From contig JAPYTK010000039.1 in NCBI GenBank assembly GCA_029941785.1, forward strand, positions 1-32,780: DNA of 32,780 nt, given 5' to 3'. Position numbers and translations under genes: made by a program. Below are positions 16,895 through 25,524 of this stretch, piece after piece. Numbering within the stretch: the first letter of the stretch is position 1; each line of letters starts with the position of its first letter. The DNA is from Polyangiaceae bacterium (GTDB lineage Bacteria; Myxococcota_A; Polyangia; Polyangiales; Polyangiaceae). The notes below the pieces were generated by a model, which worked only from the letters and a program-made list of their open reading frames with translations, was not told the origin of the DNA and did no database searches.

Positions 16895-16920
16895 GTCGTG
16901 GATCGTGAACGATCCATGAC
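16895..16920. promoter_or_regulatory. Near-perfect 12-bp inverted repeat, possible operator
   Basis: Arms 16895-16906 and 16909-16920 are complementary at 11 of 12 positions with a 2-bp spacer. No T run follows, so it is unlikely to be a terminator. The symmetry suits a dimeric DNA-binding regulator acting on lysC, the ABC operon, or both. Confidence 0.4.
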
Positions 16921-17047
16921 GGGCGCATCCTATTCGGGCCTGGCGCCATGTCAAATGGCCAGTGGCTTGATTGCGTGGATTCCAAAGCGGAGGCGGACCG
17001 TCAGAACGGTGTGGAGGGGATTTGACGACACGGCAACGCCCGAGGAG

Positions 17048-17060
17048 AGGAATTATTCCT
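17048..17060. promoter_or_regulatory. Perfect 13-bp palindrome upstream of aspartate kinase
   Basis: AGGAATTATTCCT is a perfect dyad around T17054 and is unusually AT-rich for this region. It lies 55 bp before the lysC start. It could be an operator or overlap a promoter; no specific regulator can be named. Confidence 0.3.
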
Positions 17061-17114
17061 TTGGGGCCGTTGTTTGTTTCCCGCCCGGCCAGATGGAGCT
17101 AAATCCGCGGCGTC

Positions 17115-18356
17115 TTGGCCCTTATCGTACAAAAATACGGCGGCACGTCCGTCGGGTCCGTCGAGCGGATCCACAACGTCGCCCGCCGGGCTCTCGCGAC
17201 GCAATCGCAAGGGGATCAGGTCGTGGTCATCGTGAGCGCCATGGCCGGGGAGACCAACCGCTTGCTGACGCTGGCCGGCGAAATCACCCCTGCGCCGGAT
17301 CGCCGCGAGATGGACGTCATCGCAGCCACCGGCGAACAAGTCTCCTCCGCGCTGACGGCACTCGCCATCCAAGCGCAAGGCGGACAGGCCCGAAGTTTCC
17401 TCGGTCACCAAATCAAGATGAAGACCGACAACGCCTACAGCAACGCACGGATCCTGGGCATCGACGCCAAAGGCCTGAGAAAACAGCTCGACGATGGGGG
17501 CATCGCGGTCGTCGCTGGCTACCAAGGTGTCGATGAGCAGGGCAACATCACGACCCTGGGGCGTGGCGGCAGCGACACCAGCGCGGTGGCCATCGCAGCC
17601 GCCATTGGCGCCGACTGCTGCGAAATCTACACGGACGTCGACGGCGTCTACACCACCGATCCCAACGTGTGCCCGCGCGCACGCAAGATCGGGCGAATCA
17701 GTTACGAAGAGATGCTCGAGCTTGCTTCACTCGGTGCGAAAGTGCTGCAGCGACGAAGCGTGGAGGTTGCGATGAAGTACGGAGTTCCCTTACATGTGCG
17801 TTCGTCCTTGTCGGATCTGCCCGGCACGTGGGTGGTCGGCGAAGACACCGGACTCGAGAGCGTCGTGGTCACGGGTGTGACCTACGACAAGAGTGAAGCG
17901 AGGGTCATGCTCGTTTCCGTCGACGACAAACCCGGCGTCGTGGCGACCATCTTCGGAGAGCTGGCCACCGAGCATATCTCCGTGGACATGATCATCCAAA
18001 ACGCCGCGTCCGACGCCCAAGGCCGGACCGACGTCACCTTCACGGTCGCGAAGAGCGATCTGGACAAGGTCGAACCGATGATGACCTCCCTGAGCGAGAA
18101 GCTTGGCGCGCGAGACGTGCAATACGACGAGCGGGTTGCGAAAGTGTCGATCGTCGGCCTCGGCATGCGCTCGCACGCGGGTGTAGCCGCAAGGATGTTC
18201 GAGATCCTCGCCAAAGAAGGGATCAACGTTCAAGCGATCTCCACGAGCGAAATCAAAGTGAGCTGCTTGGTCGCAGCCAAATACGCCGAGCTTGCGGTCC
18301 GCGCGCTTCACGATGGCTTCGAGCTCGACGTCGAGCCCAAGCGCAGGGGCGACTAG
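17115..18356 (+). CDS. lysC: Aspartate kinase
   Basis: 413 residues with a TTG start, the normal length for a monofunctional, ACT-regulated aspartokinase. It phosphorylates L-aspartate, the first step to lysine, threonine, methionine and diaminopimelate. The kinase domain shows KYGGTSVGS (residues 7-15), [13 protein letters not shown], the [20 protein letters not shown] loop and [13 protein letters not shown]. Two C-terminal ACT domains (about 265-335 and 345-410; [17 protein letters not shown] and [20 protein letters not shown]) predict feedback control by end products. No strong Shine-Dalgarno lies in front of the TTG, but the family N terminus begins here. It converges with the MotB-like gene, the two stops 3 bp apart. 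Confidence 0.94.
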   Translation: MALIVQKYGGTSVGSVERIHNVARRALATQSQGDQVVVIVSAMAGETNRLLTLAGEITPAPDRREMDVIAATGEQVSSALTALAIQAQGGQARSFLGHQIKMKTDNAYSNARILGIDAKGLRKQLDDGGIAVVAGYQGVDEQGNITTLGRGGSDTSAVAIAAAIGADCCEIYTDVDGVYTTDPNVCPRARKIGRISYEEMLELASLGAKVLQRRSVEVAMKYGVPLHVRSSLSDLPGTWVVGEDTGLESVVVTGVTYDKSEARVMLVSVDDKPGVVATIFGELATEHISVDMIIQNAASDAQGRTDVTFTVAKSDLDKVEPMMTSLSEKLGARDVQYDERVAKVSIVGLGMRSHAGVAARMFEILAKEGINVQAISTSEIKVSCLVAAKYAELAVRALHDGFELDVEPKRRGD

Positions 18357-18359
18357 GTC

Positions 18360-19286
18360 TCACCGAGGATTTTCGCGGCCAGGTTGATTGGCTTCGCGCC
18401 GGTCCCCGGCATCGGACTCGCGAACGGCACCGCCATCTTTCTTGAACGCAACCGGATCGCCGATCGGAGCACGTCGACGGATCCCTCGAATCTCCTCGCG
18501 AACCGACTTGGCAGAGAAGTCGAACATCTTCGCCCGCTTCACACCCCCCTGCCCGTCCGACGTCATGTGTGGATACTGAAACAAGAACTCCACGCGACGG
18601 TTTCGTCCGCGCCCACTTGCGTTCGTGTTGGGGACCAGAGGCCGCGTGTCAGCGTAGCCAGCAATCTGCATGCGCTCTTGACCGATCTCGAGCTCGCCCG
18701 TGAAGTACCGAAGCACCGCGATCGAGCGCGCGGCGGAAAGCTCCCAGTTGCTCTTGAATTCCGACGAATGGATCGGGACATCGTCCGTGTGGCCTTCGAT
18801 CGTCATTTGGCCTCGGAAAGCCGCAAAGATTTCTTCGATGATTTTCAACGCCTCTCGTCCGCCAGGTTTGAGCTCCGCCCGACCGCGGTCGAACAACACC
18901 GCATCACGCATCCGCACGACCAGCCCTCGCGGCGTACCTTTGACGTCGACCGCCTTGCTCTTACCGGCTTTCTTCACAGCCCTCGTTACCTGTTTCTCCG
19001 CCTTCCGGACGACGTCCATCATCGCGATCTTGTTGTGGCTCTGCCGCGGCGCAAACTCTATCGGTGTGGTGTTCTGAGCCTCAAATTTCCCCTTGACCTC
19101 ATACTGAACGCCCATGGCCTTCCGAATGGACCCGAGCGCAACTTGGAAGTTCACGACGTCCATGTTGGCGAAAGACAACATCAGGACGAAGAAGGTGAGT
19201 AGCAAGGTCGCAAGATCTGAGTAGGTGGCCATCCATAACGGAGCACCTTCCTCGACCTCGTCCTCTACCTCTTCGAATTCCGCCAT
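18360..19286 (-). CDS. motB: MotB-type stator protein, OmpA-like C-terminal domain
   Basis: 308 residues. ATG 19286 has an AGGA site about 6 nt upstream; the open frame runs further back but loses similarity. The N terminus has the plug and single transmembrane segment WMATYSDLATLLLTFFVLML with the ion-carrying Asp at residue 24, the same number as in PomB. The C-terminal half is an OmpA/MotB peptidoglycan-binding domain (DAVLFDRGRAELKPGG, IEGHTDDVPIHSSEFKSNWE, LSAARS and NRRVEFLF). It anchors the torque-generating stator to the cell wall. An unusual basic and charged tail of about 70 residues follows the OmpA domain. It lies 25 bp after the MotA-like gene. Confidence 0.9.
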   Translation of the reverse strand: MAEFEEVEDEVEEGAPLWMATYSDLATLLLTFFVLMLSFANMDVVNFQVALGSIRKAMGVQYEVKGKFEAQNTTPIEFAPRQSHNKIAMMDVVRKAEKQVTRAVKKAGKSKAVDVKGTPRGLVVRMRDAVLFDRGRAELKPGGREALKIIEEIFAAFRGQMTIEGHTDDVPIHSSEFKSNWELSAARSIAVLRYFTGELEIGQERMQIAGYADTRPLVPNTNASGRGRNRRVEFLFQYPHMTSDGQGGVKRAKMFDFSAKSVREEIRGIRRRAPIGDPVAFKKDGGAVRESDAGDRREANQPGRENPR

Positions 19287-19311
19287 CTCGTCCTTCTCGG
19301 GCCCAAGCGTC

Positions 19312-20076
19312 TCAACGACCGGGCCGCTTGATCCCCCGCTGCTTGGGCGCGAGGTGCGCCTCGAGTTTTTCCTGGATGAGGGCGGGGTTCTGCCCCGTGA
19401 TGATGCCGCCCACACCGTCGATCACGATGCGCATTCTCGCTGTCTCGTCTTTGGTCCGCTGCTCCAACTTTGCTGCGATGGGATTGAAAAACACAAACGC
19501 CATCACCGCGCCGTAGAACGTCGTGAGAAGCGCAATGGCCATCGAGGGGCCAATGGTGGAGGGGTCGTCGAGTGTGCGGAGCATCTTCACGAGCCCGATG
19601 AGCGTACCGATCATCCCCATCGCTGGTGCGGTCGTGCCCATGAATTTGAACAGTTTTTGGCCTCGCACATGGCGCTCGCGCAACGCGAGCATTTCAACAC
19701 CGAGTACCTCATGCACCTGCTCTTTTGTCATCCCATCAACGGCCATCCGGACGCCTTTACTCAGGAACTCGTCCGTTATCTTCGCCTTCTCGAGTTCGAG
19801 CAAACCCTCCCGCCGTGCCGTGGCCGCCAACTTCAGTACCAGCTGAATCGTGGAGATGACGTCGATGTCCTTCTGCATGATCGCGTTCTTGGCCACCCTG
19901 AACGAACCGATGACGTTGTCCATGCGCTCCATCGTGAATGTGCACGCGATCGTCCCGCCGAACACGATGAGGACGCTCGGCAAATCGACGAAAGCCTCGA
20001 GAGCGCCGCCGAGCGCGATCGATCCAACGAGGAGCAAGACTCCTGCGATCATTCCGGCGAGCGTTGCGAAGTCCAC
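19312..20076 (-). CDS. motA: MotA/PomA-type stator protein
   Basis: 254 residues, GTG start at 20076. Four hydrophobic segments: about 5-25 (LAGMIAGVLLLVGSIALGG), 30-48 (LPSVLIVFGGTIACTF), 147-167 (GTTAPAMGMIGTLIGLVKML) and 180-202 (MAIALLTTFYGAVMAFVFF). The cytoplasmic loop between the second and third carries the charged residues typical of motor contacts (LELEKAKITDEFLSKG). The sequence resembles the sodium-type PomA branch by eye, but the ion cannot be assigned. With the following MotB it forms the stator of a flagellar or related motor. The GTG shares a base with the TAG of a short upstream frame (TAGTG). Confidence 0.9.
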   Translation of the reverse strand: MDFATLAGMIAGVLLLVGSIALGGALEAFVDLPSVLIVFGGTIACTFTMERMDNVIGSFRVAKNAIMQKDIDVISTIQLVLKLAATARREGLLELEKAKITDEFLSKGVRMAVDGMTKEQVHEVLGVEMLALRERHVRGQKLFKFMGTTAPAMGMIGTLIGLVKMLRTLDDPSTIGPSMAIALLTTFYGAVMAFVFFNPIAAKLEQRTKDETARMRIVIDGVGGIITGQNPALIQEKLEAHLAPKQRGIKRPGR

Positions 20077-20207
20077 TAATTCAGGTCCGGATCACCCCCC
20101 AAGAATCGCGTCAGCTTGATAAGCAATGACGCCAGCCCAAGAGAATAGGTGGCCAACTGGCCGAAGATCAAGTGAGTTTTGTCGTAAACCGCGCGCTCAG
20201 CGGCCAT
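20076..20207 (-). CDS. Possible 43-residue micro-ORF coupled to motA
   Basis: An ATG at 20207 opens 43 codons ending in TAG 20078-20076, overlapping the motA GTG by one base. The peptide has a hydrophobic or amphipathic middle (LIFGQLATYSLGLASLLIKL) and an acidic, polar end (FLGGDPDLN). The overlap is the same type used by confirmed genes in this window, suggesting translational coupling. Against it: no clear Shine-Dalgarno precedes the ATG, and I recognise no family. It could simply be an open leader frame. Confidence 0.35.
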   Translation of the reverse strand: MAAERAVYDKTHLIFGQLATYSLGLASLLIKLTRFLGGDPDLN

Positions 20208-20313
20208 ATGTCGCAGAAGACAGCGCCCACAGCGGGCCTGCGCGAACGTAGGACCTTGTGACCGGTAGCGGACCAACCGCCCCCAATGACAAGATTTAGA
20301 CAAGTGGTAGGTC

Positions 20314-20868
20314 TCAGAATCCCCACGTATACGCGAGTGTTCCGACGATCATCACGTTGTGTGATGGCAACGACTTGTTCGGAAGAGGCAACAGACGATA
20401 ACGACCTTCGATGCCCAACATGACCGCCCGGGATAATTGGTAGCCCACGCCGATGGGAAACTCGATGAGCAGAGCGGGATGATGGCCCACATCCTGAATG
20501 ATGACGTCCGCCGCACCGATGCTCGCTCCGACGTAAGGCACCCACTGCAGGATGTCGAAAACGTACTCCGCGCCAACCGCGCCCCCGAGAATAAAAGCTG
20601 CGGAGCCCGGCTCGGGAAGGTCGAAGGCACTAAAATCCACTGATGCGCGGAGATTGAAGGCGTCGCTGATCCCGTAGCTCAGGTGCGTCCCTGCCCCAAA
20701 ACCACTGGCCGTATGATCGGCAAAGCCAGCCAGTGCGTATCCAACGTCGGCACTGAGCCGCCACTGCCGCTCGTAAGCGTCGGCACGCGACGCAACGGAA
20801 AGCGACGCGACGGACAGCAGCACGACCGTAAGAGCCGTAGCGAAGAGACGCCAACTGCGACCGTGCAT
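20314..20868 (-). CDS. Outer-membrane beta-barrel protein
   Basis: 184 residues from ATG 20868. A signal peptide (ALTVVLLSVASLSVASRADA) is followed by alternating strands of a small barrel, probably eight: WRLSADVGYALAGF, GAGTHLSYGISDAFNLRASV, FILGGAVGAEYVFDI, YVGASIGAADVII, LLIEFPIGVGYQLS, VMLGIEGRYRLL and the final strand VMIVGTLAYTWGF. The C-terminal Phe and alternating aromatic pattern are the usual BAM recognition signal. Function is unknown; similar proteins serve as structural or adhesive surface barrels. It has its own 54-bp gap to the upstream gene on the same strand. Confidence 0.8.
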   Translation of the reverse strand: MHGRSWRLFATALTVVLLSVASLSVASRADAYERQWRLSADVGYALAGFADHTASGFGAGTHLSYGISDAFNLRASVDFSAFDLPEPGSAAFILGGAVGAEYVFDILQWVPYVGASIGAADVIIQDVGHHPALLIEFPIGVGYQLSRAVMLGIEGRYRLLPLPNKSLPSHNVMIVGTLAYTWGF

Positions 20869-20922
20869 GCCTTAGGGATACCGCGCATCTTGGGCGACGT
20901 CACCACCCACGCCGCGAAACAC

Positions 20923-22545
20923 TCACAAGCCCAAGAAAAGATAGAGCTCGGCCGTTGCTGGCCTCCGGGCGAGCGCGACGAGCCCCCGGTACCGATTCCA
21001 CCAGACGGTCGCGGCCGCGCGATCTCCCCGGCGCTTGGCCGCCGCGGCTCGAGCGAAGGCCCAAGAGCGCAAGGAATGGCGCCGCATGTCTGACCCCGTG
21101 AGCGCATCGAGCCACGGCTCAAGCTCCGCGGACGACGACGCCAACAGGCTCGCCGCAGCGATGAGACTGTCGGGCGACGCCGGCTGGTGTTCGCTTCGAT
21201 AAAATAGCTCGTAACGGCGTTGGCGACGATTCACCGGGGCGGCCTTCTTGGTCGAGGCCTCTCGACGACGCGCAGCCAGCTTCTCGGGCACCACCGAAGC
21301 GGCCCACCATTTGTCAGCAGATGGCAACCCATCCGCCGAAAGGAGGCGCCAGGCGTAGTAGCGCTGCGCCGAGCGAAGGGGCCTGCCGCCGCCCGAGTCG
21401 GCTTCGACAATGAGCGAGGTGATGTGGCGGTGAGCGGCTCGGTAGCGCTCGACGGGGACCACCGGACGGTCCAGCAAGGCAGCCCGGAGGGTCGCTCGCT
21501 CGGGCACAGACGCCGGTGAAGGCTCCTCGCCCGGGCGTAGGCGAAGCAACGTGATCACGTCGTCGAGTGAGGAGACTTCATCGATGAACAGCGCCGCGAG
21601 ATCGTAACGGTACGGGGTCGGCTCACGGCGTCCGAGAAACGCCTCAATGGCATGGCGAGCCGCTAGCCGTGCTGCGCCATCACCACGTTCGTGGGCCAAA
21701 CGCCAGCGATAGGCAAGCAATTGCTCGTGGTGATCCAGCCGGCCCGCGTGTCCGGCGAACGGCTGTTTGGGCGGTGCCTCGCCAAGCGCCACAGCACACG
21801 ACTCGACGACCATCCGAGCAGAGCCAAAGTCCCGCGCAAAATCGGCGTTGCGCTTCGTGGCCCGCGCTTCCATCACATCGATGGCATGTTGATATGCTTG
21901 TTTGACAACGGCCCGCTTCCCTTCGGGCATGCCGGCGCAAAGCATCGCCGCCACACGCAAGCGCAGGTCCGTGTTTGGCCGGCCACGATAATGTTCAGCG
22001 AGGCGCACAGCCCGCGCGACCTTGCCCTCGAGCAAGGCCCCCTCGATCGCAGCGGTCGCAACGTGCCACTGGTTCCAATGGAGCCCTCGTTCGATCAAGG
22101 CACGCCGGTCGCCCACCAGCTGAGCCAGGCGCCCTGGCTCCGCAACCGGGATCGCCTTCCCCAGCAGGTCGAGCTTGAGCGTGCCGCTGCCACCGTCGGT
22201 AAGCAACCAGGCGCCACGAAGTGCGGCAAAGCGGTCCTTCAGCGCGACCGCGGACGGCTCCCCGACCGCGGCATCGAGATACGCGGTAATCGCCGTCCGT
22301 GCGGTCAACTCCTCCCTCACGCGGAGGCTGAAATCGTGCGTCCACGGTACCCTCGTCGTCACCGCAAGCCCCACGGCGCACGTCTCGCAATCAGGAAGCG
22401 CCGCTTGCTGCCGCGACTCCACGCTCGCAAAACACGCGCGTGCACAATTCACGACGCGGTTCTGCAAAGCAATCGGTGTGGCGTACGCGAGCGTAACGAC
22501 GATCGCTGACAACCACCAGCCGTGACGCTTGAGAGACGTCGTCAT
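20923..22545 (-). CDS. Membrane-anchored helical protein of unknown function, coupled to a Ugp-like operon
   Basis: 540 residues from ATG 22545, whose ATGA overlaps the permease stop, so it is the sixth gene of the operon. One N-terminal transmembrane or signal segment (WWLSAIVVTLAYATPIAL) is followed by a Cys-containing stretch (CARACF, DCETC) and then a long Ala/Arg/Leu-rich helical region resembling degenerate TPR-type repeats (RAVRLAEHYRGRPNTDLRLR, RAAAAKRRGDRAAATVWWNR). No catalytic motif was recognised. If the first segment is an anchor, most of the protein is periplasmic. Its position suggests an accessory role to the transporter, but this is inferred from linkage only. Confidence 0.7.
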   Translation of the reverse strand: MTTSLKRHGWWLSAIVVTLAYATPIALQNRVVNCARACFASVESRQQAALPDCETCAVGLAVTTRVPWTHDFSLRVREELTARTAITAYLDAAVGEPSAVALKDRFAALRGAWLLTDGGSGTLKLDLLGKAIPVAEPGRLAQLVGDRRALIERGLHWNQWHVATAAIEGALLEGKVARAVRLAEHYRGRPNTDLRLRVAAMLCAGMPEGKRAVVKQAYQHAIDVMEARATKRNADFARDFGSARMVVESCAVALGEAPPKQPFAGHAGRLDHHEQLLAYRWRLAHERGDGAARLAARHAIEAFLGRREPTPYRYDLAALFIDEVSSLDDVITLLRLRPGEEPSPASVPERATLRAALLDRPVVPVERYRAAHRHITSLIVEADSGGGRPLRSAQRYYAWRLLSADGLPSADKWWAASVVPEKLAARRREASTKKAAPVNRRQRRYELFYRSEHQPASPDSLIAAASLLASSSAELEPWLDALTGSDMRRHSLRSWAFARAAAAKRRGDRAAATVWWNRYRGLVALARRPATAELYLFLGL

Positions 22546-23363
22546 GACAGCGCGCGCGCCGTGACCGCTTGCATGATACGTCGCTGCGTCACCGCAAACA
22601 GAGCCAAGATGGGAAGACTCAACACGACATTGCCAGCCATCACGATGTGCCAACGGACGCCTGTTCCTTGCTCGCGCAGAAGGGCCACCGCGAGAGGCAT
22701 CGTGCGAACGTCATCGCTCGTCGTCATCATCAGCGGCCAGAAGTAGTCGCTGTAATGGAAGACGAAGCTGAACAAAAACAACGCGGCCAGTGTGGGCTGA
22801 ACGATCGGGGCGAGCACCCGGTACACGATGGTGAATTCGCTGGCGCCGTCGAGTCGAGCGGCCTCGATGATCTCGTCTGGAATCGCAAGCATGGCTTGGC
22901 GCACGAGGAAGGTGCCAAAGGCGCTCACGGCAAAGGGCAACACCAAGGCAGCCATCGTGTCGATGAGACCCAGCGGTCCGAGCATCGTGAATACGGGCAC
23001 GAAGGTCACCTGGGCGGGAATGATCAGACAGGCGAGCACCGACAGGAAGGCCGCTCGGCGACCACAGAAGCGCAGTTTTGCGAGCGCGTAGCCAGCTGGC
23101 AGGGCGAGCGCAATTTGTAGGGTGGCGATGGCCGTAGCCATGACCAAGGTGTTGAGCAGATAGCGCCCAACAGCGATGGTCGAGAACACTTCTTCGTAGG
23201 CACCCCACTGCAGGGACGAAGGAAGAGGATAGGCCGGAGCCGCCACGATCTCGGGTAGGGTCTTGAAAGAGGTCGACACCATCCAGAGATAGGGCGCGAG
23301 CCACACCAGCGCCGCCGCGAAGAGCAAGCCCTTCCCCCCCACTCGCCACCACGATCGGCGCAT
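22542..23363 (-). CDS. ugpE: ABC sugar/glycerol-phosphate transporter permease, UgpE/MalG-like
   Basis: 273 residues from ATG 23363. It belongs to the binding-protein-dependent MalG/UgpE permease class, with about six membrane segments (LLFAAALVWLAPYLWMVSTS through SLPILALFAVTQ). The EAA-loop that docks to the ATPase reads EAARLDGASEFTIVYRVLAP. Its ATG overlaps the stop of the partner permease (TGATG), so the two are made together and form the channel. The open frame upstream of 23363 lies inside the partner gene and is a shadow. Confidence 0.88.
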   Translation of the reverse strand: MRRSWWRVGGKGLLFAAALVWLAPYLWMVSTSFKTLPEIVAAPAYPLPSSLQWGAYEEVFSTIAVGRYLLNTLVMATAIATLQIALALPAGYALAKLRFCGRRAAFLSVLACLIIPAQVTFVPVFTMLGPLGLIDTMAALVLPFAVSAFGTFLVRQAMLAIPDEIIEAARLDGASEFTIVYRVLAPIVQPTLAALFLFSFVFHYSDYFWPLMMTTSDDVRTMPLAVALLREQGTGVRWHIVMAGNVVLSLPILALFAVTQRRIMQAVTARALS

Positions 23364-24262
23364 CACGATCCCCCCATCGTTCTTCGACCGGAGAATCGCC
23401 GCCAGAGCCAGAGTTGAAACGCCGTCAACACCAAGAGAAACACGAAGAAAACCATCGTGAGTGCACTCGCCCGCCCGACACGCAAGTTCATGAACACCTG
23501 CTCGTAGATCGCGTAGACAAAGACGGTGGTCGATTCGATCGGCCCCCCCTGGGTCATGACGCGGACAATGTCGAAAGCCTGAAAGGACATAATGAGGGAC
23601 GTGGTGCCGACAAAAACGGTCGTTGGCCGCAGAAGGGGCCACGTCACGTGCCAGAAACGACGCCATGCTGTCGCCCCATCGAGAGCCGCGGCTTCGAGAA
23701 CGCTCTTGGGAATGTCTTGTAAGCCCGCGAGGAAGATCACCATGGCGTAGCCTGTGATCTTCCACACGCTGACGCCCGCGAGAGAGTACAGCGCGAGATC
23801 GGGATCGCCGAGCCAATCGATCCGGCCTAGCCCAAGCCCCGTCGCGGCGCGCGAGAGAACGCCGGCATCGGGATCGAGGATCCAGAGCCACAGCAGGGCG
23901 ACGGCGACCCAGGAAACGATGTAGGCGCTGAAAATGCTGCCGCGCACGAATGCGTAGAGCCGTCCTGGACGATTGAGCAAGACCGCGAGGAGGAGACCCA
24001 GCGAGCCAGCTCCCAGGACAACCACGAGACTATAAGCCAGGGTCCGACTCACCAGTCCTGCCACCGCCCCTTGTGCGAGGAGTCGAGAATAGTGGGCCGT
24101 TCCGACGAATTGCGGGTCGGTCAACAAGTCCCAAGCAAAAAAGCTGCGGTACAAGGCGACAGCGACCGGATAGATGAAGAAGACGCCCAGCACGAGAGCC
24201 GTCGGCAGGAGCAAGAGGTAGGGGTGTCGGGCGCGAACCGGCGCCAAGCTCGCCTCGCTCAT
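23363..24262 (-). CDS. ugpA: ABC sugar/glycerol-phosphate transporter permease, UgpA/MalF-like
   Basis: 299 residues, UgpA size without the large MalF periplasmic loop. Six membrane segments are visible, from PYLLLLPTALVLGVFFIYPV to LTMVFFVFLLVLTAFQLWLW. The EAA-loop is EAAALDGATAWRRFWHVTWP and the family segment FDIVRVMTQGGPIESTTV is present. ATG 24262 overlaps the stop of the binding-protein gene (ATGA). It pairs with the downstream permease. Confidence 0.88.
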   Translation of the reverse strand: MSEASLAPVRARHPYLLLLPTALVLGVFFIYPVAVALYRSFFAWDLLTDPQFVGTAHYSRLLAQGAVAGLVSRTLAYSLVVVLGAGSLGLLLAVLLNRPGRLYAFVRGSIFSAYIVSWVAVALLWLWILDPDAGVLSRAATGLGLGRIDWLGDPDLALYSLAGVSVWKITGYAMVIFLAGLQDIPKSVLEAAALDGATAWRRFWHVTWPLLRPTTVFVGTTSLIMSFQAFDIVRVMTQGGPIESTTVFVYAIYEQVFMNLRVGRASALTMVFFVFLLVLTAFQLWLWRRFSGRRTMGGS

Positions 24263-25524
24263 ACGCCCTCCAAACTCTTTCGGGCCTCGTCGAGAACGGT
24301 GGCCGCATCACGCCTTGCCAATACGGCTGCCTCGAGTCGCGGCTGCACCGCCTCTCGTTGAATCCTGAGCAACTGCGTCGCCCAGGGCCATGGGCGCGCA
24401 TGCTTGAGCTGGTCGACGGTGACTCGATCGTTGGGATGTTGGGCAAAAAAACCATCTTGCGCAAGCTTCGCCCGGCCGCGTTTGGACACCGTCATGTACC
24501 CAGTGCGGGTCGCCCACGCATTCGCCTGCGCCGGCGCCATCATCCAGCGAAGAAAGGTCATCGCGGCCGTGCGCTCTTCAGGGCGCGCGCCCTTGGGGAC
24601 AACGAAAAACGTGCCCCCGGTCGGCACGGCGGCCCGCTGTTGTGAGGGCAGAGGCGCTGTTCCGACCGCAAAGGGCGCGTTGTCCTCGAGGTACCGAAGA
24701 AACGCCGTAGAGGTCCAAATCATCGCCACGCGGCCGGCGAGAAAGTCGTTGTTGGCCGCCTCCCACGCGTTGTAATCGCGTCCCGGAGGCGGCTTCATGC
24801 TCCGCTCGTCATGAACCATGGTCTGCCACAGCCGCAGCGCGCGCACGCCCGCCTGGTCGCCAAGAGTCACTTCGCCGTTCGGTGCGACGACCTCGCCGCC
24901 GGCTTGGCCCACCATCGCTACCCAAAACCACCAGTCGACCGGGCAGGAAAACCCGAAGCGGGTCGTTCGTTCGCTATCTCTCAGGCACGCGCTTCGAGCT
25001 GCCGATCGTAGTTCCGCCCACGTCTTGGGCGGTCGTAGTCCGAGTTGTCGAAAGATCGACTTGTTGTAATAGGCGACCGGCGTCGAACGGTTGAACGGCA
25101 ATCCGACGAGTGGGCGATCGCCACCGCCAACAAAAGTCCCTGCCTGCGAGAGCGCCGGCACGAGGTCGTCGATCACCTCCGAGCCGATGTCCTCGAGTGG
25201 CTCGAGAACCTGGGCCTCGGCGAGATACGGCAAAGCCTCACCGATGACATGGGTGACCGTGGGTGCTTGCTCGACGTACAGACCGGTTCGAAGCTTCGTC
25301 AGGCCCTCGAAATAATCTCCCTGGAAGGTGGGGACGACCCGAACCGCGTGCTGCTCGCGATGAAACTGCTTCACCAGCTCGAGTAAGACCTTGCGATTGC
25401 GTCCGCCGTAGCTGAACCACAAGCTGATGTGGCCGGGTGGCAGGCGCTTCCGGTTGCAGCCGCCGACAGCAGCTGCGCCCAGCGCGCCAGCAATCAACCC
25501 CGAGAGCGTCCGTCGCGTGAGCAT
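24259..25524 (-). CDS. ugpB: Extracellular solute-binding lipoprotein, UgpB-like
   Basis: 421 residues. The N terminus carries twin arginines (TRRTLSGLI) and a lipobox-like VGGC at about residues 20-23, so it may be a Tat- or Sec-exported lipoprotein. The body matches the glycerol-3-phosphate-binding UgpB branch: PFNRSTPVAYYNKSIFRQLG, PPKTWAEL, a Trp-rich DWWFWVAMVGQAGGE region, TGGTFFVVP and ATRTGYMTVSKRGRAKLAQD with the long C-terminal helices. The likely ligand is sn-glycerol-3-phosphate or a phosphodiester, but a sugar cannot be excluded. ATG 25524 shares a base with the ugpC stop (TGATG). Confidence 0.85.
   Translation of the reverse strand: MLTRRTLSGLIAGALGAAAVGGCNRKRLPPGHISLWFSYGGRNRKVLLELVKQFHREQHAVRVVPTFQGDYFEGLTKLRTGLYVEQAPTVTHVIGEALPYLAEAQVLEPLEDIGSEVIDDLVPALSQAGTFVGGGDRPLVGLPFNRSTPVAYYNKSIFRQLGLRPPKTWAELRSAARSACLRDSERTTRFGFSCPVDWWFWVAMVGQAGGEVVAPNGEVTLGDQAGVRALRLWQTMVHDERSMKPPPGRDYNAWEAANNDFLAGRVAMIWTSTAFLRYLEDNAPFAVGTAPLPSQQRAAVPTGGTFFVVPKGARPEERTAAMTFLRWMMAPAQANAWATRTGYMTVSKRGRAKLAQDGFFAQHPNDRVTVDQLKHARPWPWATQLLRIQREAVQPRLEAAVLARRDAATVLDEARKSLEGV

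Larger units (their letters stand above)
16774..17114. other. Divergent intergenic region between the ABC ATPase and aspartate kinase
   Basis: 341 bp without a convincing gene. It must contain promoters for both directions. It holds two dyads, described separately, and a bulged hairpin (about 16939-16962). No T-tract terminator, lysine riboswitch or other known leader was recognised. A few short open frames lack a ribosome site and familiar protein features. Confidence 0.6.

Noticed and set aside
16774-17114. Lysine riboswitch in front of aspartate kinase
   Set aside because: The leader does not show the conserved multi-helix lysine riboswitch core; only simple dyads are visible.
22542-23891. 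449-residue permease from the upstream start
   Set aside because: The extra 176 residues overlap the partner permease in another frame and are Arg-rich non-membrane sequence; ATG 23363 gives a standard MalG/UgpE protein.
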